Below are positions 1-6,161 of a stretch of 6,161 bases of DNA, one piece after another (the first letter of the stretch is position 1; every line of letters starts with the position of its first letter). This DNA comes from an uncultured Ruminococcus sp. (lineage in GTDB: Bacteria; Bacillota; Clostridia; Oscillospirales; Acutalibacteraceae): assembly GCA_900554995.1 (NCBI GenBank), contig USJJ01000088.1:1-6161 (forward strand). The letters run 5' to 3'. Under the pieces are notes generated by a model. The model did not search any database, had not been told where the DNA came from, and saw nothing but the letters and a program-made list of their open reading frames with translations. A program made the position numbers and the translations under genes.

Positions 1-21
1 TGCCTGAAAGGGCGGTGTGAT

Positions 22-723
22 ATGGGTTATATTGAATTTGCAGATGTTTATAAGAGATATAAATCCGGCTCCGACACGGTCAATGCGCTTGACGGGGTCA
101 GCTTCAGTATAGATAAAGGCGAGCTTTGCGTTGTTGTAGGCCCCAGCGGAGCCGGAAAAACAACGCTTTTGAACGTTCTCGGAGGAATGGACAGATGCTC
201 CGAGGGTCAGATTGCCGTTGACGATAAGATTATCACGGATTTCGGTAAGCGTATGCTTATGCTTTACCGCAGGAGCGAGGTGGGCTTCATCTTTCAGTCC
301 TATAACCTTGTGCCGAATCTGACGGCGATAGAGAACCTTGAGCTTGTGGCAAACCTGAGCGACAAGGCTGTTGACTGTATGGCTCTTCTGAAACTGGTAG
401 GTCTTGAAAAAAGGGCAACTCTTTTCCCGTCTCAGCTTTCGGGCGGTGAGCAGCAGCGAGTTGCGATCGCAAGAGCGCTTGTCAAAAAGCCGAAGCTCCT
501 CCTCTGCGACGAACCTACGGGAGCGCTTGACTTTGAAACGGGAATCCAGGTTCTCAAGCTCATAAAAAAGGTTTCCGAAATAATGAAAATGACGGTTGTA
601 ATAATAACCCATAACCATGCGATAGCACCGATTGCGGATCGTATTATAACAATGAAAAGCGGAAAAATCAGCAAGATTGAGATTAATGACACACCGATGC
701 CGGTCGAAAGGATAGAGTGGTAA
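22..723 (+). CDS. ABC transporter ATP-binding protein, MacB/LolD/FtsE type
   Basis: This 233-aa cytoplasmic ATPase should power the permease encoded directly downstream. All ABC nucleotide-binding motifs are present in order: a probable A-loop aromatic near Tyr13, Walker A GPSGAGKT (40-47), Q-loop Gln92 within GFIFQSYNL, signature LSGGEQQ (139-145), Walker B ending CDE with catalytic Glu164, D-loop GALD (167-170) and switch His197. Length and the phrase QSYNLVPNLTAIENL fit the MacB/LolD/FtsE/YvrO branch, which pairs with FtsX-domain permeases. The frame is open to the left window edge, but the ATG at 22 gives the usual family N-terminus (MGYIEFADVYKRY) with a purine-rich GAAAGGGCGG upstream, so it is chosen. 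The stop codon overlaps the permease ATG by one base, implying co-transcription and translational coupling. The promoter lies outside the window. The substrate cannot be told from the ATPase. Confidence 0.96.
   Translation: MGYIEFADVYKRYKSGSDTVNALDGVSFSIDKGELCVVVGPSGAGKTTLLNVLGGMDRCSEGQIAVDDKIITDFGKRMLMLYRRSEVGFIFQSYNLVPNLTAIENLELVANLSDKAVDCMALLKLVGLEKRATLFPSQLSGGEQQRVAIARALVKKPKLLLCDEPTGALDFETGIQVLKLIKKVSEIMKMTVVIITHNHAIAPIADRIITMKSGKISKIEINDTPMPVERIEW
707..712 (+). promoter_or_regulatory. Ribosome binding site deciding the permease start
   Basis: AAAGGA lies inside the last codons of the ATPase gene, 10 nt before the ATG at 723 but only 4 nt before the in-frame GTG at 717. The spacing favours ATG 723, which also forms a TAATG stop/start overlap with the upstream stop. 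The Shine-Dalgarno match is modest, so coupling to upstream translation probably helps initiation. Confidence 0.5.
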
Positions 724-3700
724 TGACGAAAACCCTCATCAAGGATACTCTTCGTTCCATTGCCGCAAACAAGCTGAGATTCATTTCGGTTGCGATTATT
801 GTTGCTCTCGGAATCAGCTTCTATGTCGGCATAAATTCGGCGTCTCCTGCGATGAAATATGAGGCAAACGAGTATTTCAACAGGAATAATCTGATGGATG
901 TTTGCGTCACGTCGCCGATCCCGTTTACGGACGATGATATTGAAAAAATCGAAAAAATAAAAAATGTAACGCAGGTTGTCAGATCACAGTATGTTGACGG
1001 CTATGCGGAGCTCGGCCGTGATACGATTGTCAACAGGAACGGAACAGAGCTTATCTGCCGCATAAGCTCACTCGATATTGAGAAAGCCAAGGCGTTCCTT
1101 GACGGCGAAAAGGATCCGACATATCTCAACCGCCTTGATCTTAAGGCTGGCAGGCTGCCCGAAAAGGCGGGAGAATGTGTAGTTGACGAAAAATCCGCGG
1201 AGCTCTATGACGACATTAAGATCGGCAAGACGATGAACATTTCCCGCGGAGAGAGCGATTCGGAAATTACACTTAAAACGACAAAGTTCGTGATAGTCGG
1301 TATTGTCACTTCGCCGAGATATATCTCGCTTGACAGGGGACAGACAAAGCTCGGGACCGGCAAGCTGGATTCCTATATTTATGTTATGCCGTCTGCATTT
1401 TCCTCGGACGATGTTAACGAATTGTTCGTCAAGATGAGATATTCGGATGCTATTGACAGTTTCTCCGACGAATATTCGGAGAGATCGAATAAAATTGCCG
1501 AGGAGATAAAGAAAACCTCCGAGGAGGCAATCGGCTCCAAGCTGTCTGAGCTGAAAAAGGAATACACTCAGAAAATTGACGATAAGAAAAATGAGATTTC
1601 GGAATATAATAAATCAAGTGCGGAGGAGCTGAAGGCAAAAGAGGCTTCAATTAAGGAGTTTAAGGAATATGTTGACAATGAGGACAGCATTCTCAAGGAT
1701 CTCAAAAAGTCCAACGAAAGCTCAATCAACAGCGCATCGGCAACTCTGAAAAGTCTTGAAAAACAGCTTGATACACTGACTGCATCGTATAATGCCGATG
1801 TTAAATCGAGGGACAGTCAAAGCTCGGAGATAAAAGGTTACAGTGAGCTGAAAAAGCTCTATGACGACCTTGAAAAGAAGCATAATTCTGCGGAAATCGA
1901 GCTTAACACTCTTGAGGGAACATATCAGCAGAAAAAGACGGAGCTTTCCGTAAAGAATAAAGAGATAAGCGGACACGAAAGTCGTATTTCAGATTACGAA
2001 ACGAGAATTTCAACGCTGACATCGGACATCGCCGAGCTGGACAGCAAAATCAAAAGGCTCGAACAGGAGCAAAGCTCGCAGAGCGAAAAGGTTACGGCTC
2101 AAAATTCGGTTGTCAGCTACATAAAAACCGAAATAAAAAAGCAGCAGGATATCATTGACGACAGCAACTCGACAAATTCCGAACGGCTTGAGGCGATGAG
2201 AGAGAGAACAAAGCTGAATAACAGTCTTTCAACTGCTCAAAATGAGCTTAATTCACGCATCAACGAATTGAATGACATAAAGTCGGAGCTGTCTGCGGCG
2301 CGTGCCGAAAAGACGAAGAAGGAAAACGAAAAAGCTCAGATATCTTCAAACCTTTCGTCGGAAAGATCTGCACTTTCAACCGCAAAGTCACAGAAAGATG
2401 TTTTGCAGACCGAATATAACAATGCCGAGGCGAATTATAATTCGGCAAAAAAAGCGTACGATACAGATTCGGCAACGCTCTCAAAATATATGACCTCGAT
2501 GAATGAGCTGACAAGAGGACAGACGAGTCTGACTCAGCTTATCGAAAAGGTTGAGCGGGAAGAGCAGGAGATTGCAGGTCTGAACATCAGTGTCACGCAG
2601 GCACAGATCAGATATACTCTTGCTTCCAGAAACAGTTCGATCAAGGTTGAAAAGGCGGAATATGATCTCAAGGTTGCGAAAAGCCGTTACAATGTTGTTG
2701 ACGGCGAGTATACCGAGCTGAAAAATGATATTGACAGTAAAAAGGAGACACTCAATTCAGAATTGAAGTCGCTTCAAACCACGCTGAAAAATATTTCCGA
2801 CCTCAGATGGACTGCGACACCGAGAAACGAGCTTGCGGGCTTCGACAGCTTCGGCGTCAGCCTTGAAAATATCAAGTCGATGTCAACGGTTTTCCCGATT
2901 GTATTTTTCCTGACGGCGATGATCGCCTGCTTCGTTATAATGGTTAAGAATGTTGAGGAAGAGCGAAAGGAAATCGGAGTCTTTAAATCGTTCGGTTATT
3001 CCGATATTTCAATCATTTTTAAGTTTATGATATACGCCGTCCTTGCTTGGGCGATAGGAGTTTTTGTCGGAACGGTGATGGGAACCTGTGTTCTCCCGTT
3101 TGTGATCTGCTCGATTTACAATATGACATACAGTGTGCCGAATGTCGGAACCGTTTTCCTTACAAATTATGTTTTCTTCGGAATAGGACTTTCGTTTGCG
3201 ATGATTATTGTCGCAACATTCTTTGCGGCAATACGTGAATTGAAATATGATCCGGCAACGCTTATGCGTCCGAAAAATATTACCTACAACCGCCGAAATT
3301 TCCTTGAAAAAATCCCTGCCCTGTGGAACAGGATGAGCTACGGAATGGTTGTTGTGGCAAGAACGGTTTCAAGAAGCCGTGGAAGAGTTATGATCGGCAC
3401 GGTCGGAATTGCGTGCTGTACCGCTCTGATTCTGTCCTCGCTCGGACTTATTAATTCAACCGCCGCAGTGTCGGGGACACAGTATGCGGACGACGGCATA
3501 TTTAAGTATGATATAATGTATGTTCTGAAAACTCCGCAGCAGCAGGATGCGTCGATCCTTAAGAAAATAAGAAACGACCAGCGTACCGAAAGTGCAACAT
3601 TATACGGCAACCGAAATGCAATTGCGACTGCCGATACGGATCAGGCGGATGCAAAGCGCCCGGTCAATGTAATTGCAATGGAGAGCGACGACGAGTTTTC

Positions 3701-4487
3701 ACAATATGTAAATTTCAGAACGGTAAGCGGCAACCTCGACCTCGGCAAAGGAAATGTCGTCATAACCGACAAAATGGCTAAGAACCTCGGATTCGGTGTC
3801 GGGGACAATATAAGATTGACTTTGCCCGACGGAGACATTCACACCGCAAGAGTCAGCGGAATTGTGAAGAACTACACAAACCACTATGTCTATATGACGT
3901 CGGAAACCTATAAGACGGTGTTAGGCGAGGAACCGCAGTACAAATATATAATTGTTGATGCAAAGTCGTATCTTGAGGACAAGGATATTAAAAATTTTGC
4001 TTCGGACTTTCTTAAGGAGGATATCGTCACGGGAGCTTCGACCGCTTCGGAGATGGCAAGCTCCGTCGATGTTTCGATCGACAGAATTTTTGCGGTCGTA
4101 ATGCTGTTCGTGCTTTCGGCGTGCCTCTTGGCGCTGATAGTTATGTATACAAACTCCAATGTAAACCTCAGCGAGAGGACGAGAGAAATAGCGAATATAA
4201 AGGTTATCGGTCTGAGCGATCACGAGGTTCTGATTTACGTTATCCGCGAAAATATAATTTCCACAATTTACGGTGCTTTGGCCGGACTTGTTGCCGGAAT
4301 TTTCCTGCATAAGGTGCTTATCGGGTTTATCTCGGTAGACAATATCGTTTACGGCAGCTCAATTGCCTGGTGGAGCTATCTTGTAACGCTTATTATTATC
4401 TCACTGATTTCTGCGATCTCCGCCCTGCCGATCAAGATTAAGGTTGACAGAATCAATATGGCGGAAACGCTAAAGGAAATTGAATAA
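723..4487 (+). CDS. Large FtsX/MacB-type ABC permease with extracytoplasmic coiled-coil insertion
   Basis: This 1254-aa integral membrane protein is the partner of the upstream ATPase. It is a tandem duplication. Half 1 has TM1 (about 20-38), a MacB-like outer domain (40-240, with LKAGRLP at 140 and VGIV at 192), a coiled coil (about 245-690), then TM2 (721-741), TM3 (769-795) and TM4 (816-836). Half 2 has TM5 (888-908), a second outer domain (about 910-1120, with VSGNL at 1001 and SGIV at 1045), then TM6 (1122-1142), TM7 (1174-1195) and TM8 (1216-1236). Each half has the cytoplasmic coupling-helix motif after its second segment: ERKEIGVFKSFGYSD (747-761) and ERTREIANIKVIGLSD (1151-1166). The coiled coil makes it far longer than the usual 400-850 aa of FtsX-type permeases. 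The start is ATG 723; GTG 717 would add two residues. No lipobox or signal peptidase site is apparent, and TM1 acts as signal anchor. Role is inferred: substrate extrusion, sensing, or FtsEX-like control of wall enzymes. The fold class is clear, the substrate unknown. Confidence 0.93.
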   Translation: MTKTLIKDTLRSIAANKLRFISVAIIVALGISFYVGINSASPAMKYEANEYFNRNNLMDVCVTSPIPFTDDDIEKIEKIKNVTQVVRSQYVDGYAELGRDTIVNRNGTELICRISSLDIEKAKAFLDGEKDPTYLNRLDLKAGRLPEKAGECVVDEKSAELYDDIKIGKTMNISRGESDSEITLKTTKFVIVGIVTSPRYISLDRGQTKLGTGKLDSYIYVMPSAFSSDDVNELFVKMRYSDAIDSFSDEYSERSNKIAEEIKKTSEEAIGSKLSELKKEYTQKIDDKKNEISEYNKSSAEELKAKEASIKEFKEYVDNEDSILKDLKKSNESSINSASATLKSLEKQLDTLTASYNADVKSRDSQSSEIKGYSELKKLYDDLEKKHNSAEIELNTLEGTYQQKKTELSVKNKEISGHESRISDYETRISTLTSDIAELDSKIKRLEQEQSSQSEKVTAQNSVVSYIKTEIKKQQDIIDDSNSTNSERLEAMRERTKLNNSLSTAQNELNSRINELNDIKSELSAARAEKTKKENEKAQISSNLSSERSALSTAKSQKDVLQTEYNNAEANYNSAKKAYDTDSATLSKYMTSMNELTRGQTSLTQLIEKVEREEQEIAGLNISVTQAQIRYTLASRNSSIKVEKAEYDLKVAKSRYNVVDGEYTELKNDIDSKKETLNSELKSLQTTLKNISDLRWTATPRNELAGFDSFGVSLENIKSMSTVFPIVFFLTAMIACFVIMVKNVEEERKEIGVFKSFGYSDISIIFKFMIYAVLAWAIGVFVGTVMGTCVLPFVICSIYNMTYSVPNVGTVFLTNYVFFGIGLSFAMIIVATFFAAIRELKYDPATLMRPKNITYNRRNFLEKIPALWNRMSYGMVVVARTVSRSRGRVMIGTVGIACCTALILSSLGLINSTAAVSGTQYADDGIFKYDIMYVLKTPQQQDASILKKIRNDQRTESATLYGNRNAIATADTDQADAKRPVNVIAMESDDEFSQYVNFRTVSGNLDLGKGNVVITDKMAKNLGFGVGDNIRLTLPDGDIHTARVSGIVKNYTNHYVYMTSETYKTVLGEEPQYKYIIVDAKSYLEDKDIKNFASDFLKEDIVTGASTASEMASSVDVSIDRIFAVVMLFVLSACLLALIVMYTNSNVNLSERTREIANIKVIGLSDHEVLIYVIRENIISTIYGALAGLVAGIFLHKVLIGFISVDNIVYGSSIAWWSYLVTLIIISLISAISALPIKIKVDRINMAETLKEIE
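1455..2792 (+). other. Coiled-coil region within the permease (residues about 245-690)
   Basis: The region encodes about 445 residues rich in Lys, Glu, Ser, Asp, Asn, Gln and Leu with heptad-like spacing of Leu/Ile/Val, for example ELDSKIKRLEQEQ. I find no proline, cysteine or tryptophan from about residue 241 until Trp696, as expected of continuous helix. It lies between TM1 and TM2, which places it on the outer face in the normal FtsX topology. A polar run DDSNSTNSE (479-487) near the midpoint is a candidate turn, suggesting an antiparallel hairpin. Boundaries are by eye. The resemblance to SMC-like proteins is compositional and need not mean homology. Confidence 0.85.
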
Positions 4488-4507
4488 ACGGTCTTTTCAA
4501 AAATAAA

Positions 4508-4541
4508 GAGCAGTGACGTTGAATCTATCACGTCACTGCTC
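4508..4541. terminator. Shared intrinsic terminator between convergent genes
   Basis: A perfect 12-bp inverted repeat (GAGCAGTGACGT at 4508-4519, ACGTCACTGCTC at 4530-4541) encloses a 10-nt loop. It begins 20 nt after the permease stop and ends 31 nt before the end of the TIM-barrel gene on the other strand, so it can serve both. Read on the minus strand, the stem is followed by TTTATTTTTG (4507 down to 4498), a good U-tract. Read on the plus strand, it is followed by AAAATTTTAACTTT, a weaker tract. It is therefore probably bidirectional but stronger for the minus-strand gene. No other feature is seen in 4488-4572. Confidence 0.85.
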
Positions 4542-4572
4542 AAAATTTTAACTTTGATTGTCCTTAAAACTT

Positions 4573-5361
4573 TTATTTGATTTGTTTTCTGATTTTCTGC
4601 AGGTATTCAAGCGACTCATTTATATCCTTTTCATCGCCGAAATTGTCACGGTAAAGCTCAATCACGGCGGTGTTGTCATAGCCGTGGGCTTTCAAGGCAT
4701 CAAACAGCTTTTTGAAATCATAATTTCCTTTGCCGGGAGCGAGGCAATCGTGCTCTGCCGTACCGTCACTGAGATGAACCTGAGCAATTTTATCCCCGAG
4801 CAGATCAATGAATTCAAATTCGTTTTGATTTGTCCTGCGGCATTGCTTGACGTCCAGCACCGCTTTGAAATCATCGCCGACGAGGTCGGCAACCTTTTTC
4901 ATATAGTGCGGATCGGAGCAAAGGCAATTATTTACATTTTCGTGTGCGATAAAAACGCCTGATTTTTTTGCTGCATTGTGCAATTTGAGATAGTTCTCGG
5001 CATATAATTCAGGTGAGTATCTTTTTCGGCTTTTTCCGCCATGCAGAACGATGAGCTCCGCACCGAGCGTGTTTGCCGCATTAAAATATCTTTTGTAAAA
5101 TTCAATGCTGTCATTCGTCCGACGGTCATAGTTGCTGAAAAACATAAACGGCTCAAATGCCGAGGTGAACGGATGGATCGAGCGTACCCTTATATCATAG
5201 TATTCCCGTATTCTGCAAAGCTCTTTTAAATATCCGCCCTCAAGCTCACAGGCGGAATTAAAAAAGATCTCCGCTGTTTTTGCCCCGGATCTTCCGACAG
5301 CCTCAAACGATTCCTCAATCAGCGCCGGATAGAAGCAAGAGGAGGAAACTCCGATTTCCAT
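4573..5361 (-). CDS. Xylose isomerase-like TIM-barrel protein (AP endonuclease 2 / sugar phosphate isomerase-epimerase family)
   Basis: This probable cytoplasmic metal-dependent enzyme has 262 aa from the chosen start. The barrel pattern of the family is visible: an N-terminal strand MEIGVSSS, candidate active-site and metal residues at strand ends (Glu31 in AEIFF, His63 in SIHPF, His107 in VLHGG, Glu141 in AHENVN, Asp170 in VLDVKQ, His196 in QVHLSDG, Glu235 in VIELYRD) and a late PGKGNYDF motif (209-216) typical of sugar isomerases/epimerases. It does not look like DNA-repair endonuclease IV: the N-terminal GAHVSAAGG-type motif and the DxH ligand pair are not evident. The usual His three residues after the metal Asp is Gln173 here. 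The frame extends upstream to a TTG at 5451 and an ATG at 5382, but ATG 5361 starts the conserved sequence and has the better ribosome site. It appears monocistronic, ending at the shared terminator. The substrate is not predictable, and the neighbours give no clue. Confidence 0.85.
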   Translation of the reverse strand: MEIGVSSSCFYPALIEESFEAVGRSGAKTAEIFFNSACELEGGYLKELCRIREYYDIRVRSIHPFTSAFEPFMFFSNYDRRTNDSIEFYKRYFNAANTLGAELIVLHGGKSRKRYSPELYAENYLKLHNAAKKSGVFIAHENVNNCLCSDPHYMKKVADLVGDDFKAVLDVKQCRRTNQNEFEFIDLLGDKIAQVHLSDGTAEHDCLAPGKGNYDFKKLFDALKAHGYDNTAVIELYRDNFGDEKDINESLEYLQKIRKQIK

Positions 5362-5366
5362 ATCAA

Positions 5367-5375
5367 CACCTGCCT
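5367..5375 (-). promoter_or_regulatory. Ribosome binding site deciding the TIM-barrel start
   Basis: On the minus strand AGGCAGGTG precedes ATG 5361, with the second AGG 7 nt upstream of the start codon. The alternative ATG at 5382 has only a poor GGTG upstream, and the TTG at 5451 has no purine-rich site. This supports the 262-aa product over the longer versions of 269 or 292 aa. Confidence 0.5.
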
Positions 5376-5386
5376 TTTTCATTGAT

Positions 5387-5415
5387 ATTTTAGCACCATA
5401 TCTGCCGACGGTAAA
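5387..5415 (-). promoter_or_regulatory. Probable sigma-A promoter of the TIM-barrel gene
   Basis: On the minus strand TTTACC (5415-5410) is separated by 17 nt from TAAAAT (5392-5387), which is preceded by TGC, giving an extended -10 element TGnTAAAAT. Transcription would begin near 5380, leaving a leader of about 19 nt that carries the ribosome site of ATG 5361. This start lies downstream of the TTG at 5451 and inside the ATG codon at 5382, so it agrees with the shorter protein. The -35 match is only 4 of 6. An AT-rich TTGAAA/TAATAT pair further upstream (5468-5444) has a short 15-nt spacer and is a weaker alternative. Confidence 0.45.
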
Positions 5416-5474
5416 GACTTTTTTCCTGTTATTTGCAGAAAATATTATCAAATTGTTAATTTTTTCAAAAACAC

Positions 5475-5502
5475 TTGATTTTTACGGCAAACGGGCTATA
5501 AT
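5475..5502 (+). promoter_or_regulatory. Sigma-A promoter of groES-groEL
   Basis: The -35 element TTGATT (5475-5480) and a perfect -10 element TATAAT (5497-5502) are spaced by 16 nt. The predicted transcription start is around 5508-5510, inside the left arm of the CIRCE operator, so repressor binding would block the start site. This is the housekeeping promoter arrangement known for HrcA-controlled groESL operons. Confidence 0.88.
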
Positions 5503-5506
5503 ATAT

Positions 5507-5533
5507 TTAGCACTCAGGGAACAAGAGTGCTAA
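5507..5533 (+). promoter_or_regulatory. CIRCE operator (HrcA binding site)
   Basis: TTAGCACTC (5507-5515), 9 nt spacer, GAGTGCTAA (5525-5533): both arms match the established CIRCE consensus exactly. The element starts 4 nt after the -10 box and ends 37 nt before the groES ATG. HrcA binding here represses groESL in unstressed cells, and the inverted repeat also lies in the 5' leader of the mRNA. HrcA itself is not encoded in the window. Confidence 0.98.
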
Positions 5534-5570
5534 AACGACAAATATTTAGTTTTTATAGGAGGCTTTCACA

Positions 5571-5855
5571 ATGAAAATTAAACCGCTTGCAGACCGTGTT
5601 GTTGTTAAGATGACAGAGGCTGAAGAAAAAACACAGAGTGGAATTATTCTTGCATCTTCCGCTAAGGAGAAGCCGCAGATAGCCGAGGTCCTTGCTGTAG
5701 GTCCCGGAGGTCTTGTTGACGGCAAAGAGGTTGAAATGTATGTTAAGGTCGGCGATAAGGTAATCACCGGAAAATATGCAGGCACCGAAGTTAAGCTCGA
5801 CAAAGAAGAGTACATCATCGTTCGTCAGAGCGATATTCTTGCAATAGTAGAATAA
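5571..5855 (+). CDS. groES: Co-chaperonin GroES (Cpn10/Hsp10)
   Basis: This 94-aa protein is the lid of the GroEL folding chamber; seven copies form a ring that caps GroEL in the cytoplasm. It is complete and of normal family length. It opens with MKIKPLADRVVVK, contains the mobile loop (about 16-34) with the GroEL-contacting hydrophobic tripeptide Ile25-Ile26-Leu27 followed by SAKEKPQ, then the VGPGG turn, and ends with the conserved SDILAIVE. A strong AGGAGG site (5557-5562) sits 8 nt before the ATG. It is the first gene of the CIRCE-controlled operon, with groEL starting 15 nt after its stop. The mobile loop has Ala-Ser after the tripeptide, where many homologues have Pro-Asp; this looks like ordinary variation. 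Confidence 0.98.
   Translation: MKIKPLADRVVVKMTEAEEKTQSGIILASSAKEKPQIAEVLAVGPGGLVDGKEVEMYVKVGDKVITGKYAGTEVKLDKEEYIIVRQSDILAIVE

Positions 5856-6161
<306 letters not shown>

Noticed and set aside
3..20. Possible tail of an upstream gene (five codons then TGA, one base before the ATPase ATG)
   Set aside because: Too short to support; another frame also stops at 5-7, and nothing distinguishes coding from leader sequence.
1455..2792. Separate SMC or RecN-like protein fused to or inserted in the permease
   Set aside because: There is no ATPase head, Walker motif or hinge domain in this region; only coiled-coil composition is shared, and the frame and base usage run smoothly into the permease on both sides.
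3921..4310. Minus-strand open frame of 129 codons
   Set aside because: It is antisense to the second outer domain and TM6-TM7 of the permease, where the plus-strand protein is well explained.
4508..4541. Operator or transposon end formed by the perfect inverted repeat
   Set aside because: The position between converging stop codons, a minus-strand U-tract and the absence of a transposase or target duplication make a terminator the better reading.
4558..4962. Plus-strand open frame of 134 codons
   Set aside because: It lies antisense inside the TIM-barrel gene, whose protein has clear family motifs; this frame shows no recognisable domain and has no convincing ribosome site.
5444..5468. Minus-strand promoter TTGAAA / TAATAT upstream of the TTG at 5451
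   Set aside because: The spacer is only 15 nt and the -10 match is poor in a generally AT-rich stretch; the extended -10 promoter at 5387-5415 is better.

Overview
The window looks like chromosomal DNA from a Gram-positive Firmicute, most likely a member of the Clostridia (Ruminococcus/Oscillospiraceae-like). The evidence is strong AGGAGG ribosome binding sites, a perfect CIRCE operator in front of groES-groEL, Firmicute-type GroES and GroEL sequences, and a two-gene ABC transporter of the MacB/FtsX superfamily. The genus is inferred, not shown.

Layout. Positions 22-4487 (+) hold an ABC-transporter pair: a complete MacB/LolD-type ATPase, then a very large permease (1254 aa) whose start overlaps the ATPase stop by one base. 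The permease is a tandem duplication of the FtsX unit (8 predicted membrane segments). An uninterrupted coiled-coil region of about 445 residues lies between TM1 and TM2, so it should be outside the membrane. Positions 4488-4572 separate converging genes and carry a 12-bp perfect hairpin, a shared terminator. Positions 4573-5361 (-) encode a xylose isomerase-like TIM-barrel protein of the AP-endonuclease-2/sugar isomerase-epimerase group. The region 5362-5570 is a divergent promoter region with a probable promoter for the TIM-barrel gene and a canonical sigma-A promoter plus CIRCE for groESL. Positions 5571-6161 (+) hold complete groES and the first 97 codons of groEL, cut by the window edge.

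How the genes work together. The ATPase and permease almost certainly form one complex. Such systems use ATP hydrolysis in the cytoplasm to move extracytoplasmic domains (mechanotransmission), for substrate extrusion, peptide sensing, or activation of cell-wall enzymes; the sequence does not say which. GroES and GroEL form the HrcA-regulated chaperonin. The TIM-barrel gene seems to be an independent single-gene unit between them with no visible functional link to either side.

The most notable item is the permease: its exported coiled coil lacks proline, cysteine and tryptophan, has a helix-breaking stretch close to its midpoint, and could fold as a hairpin stalk of roughly cell-wall dimensions. 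No mobile element, CRISPR array, tRNA or rRNA was seen.
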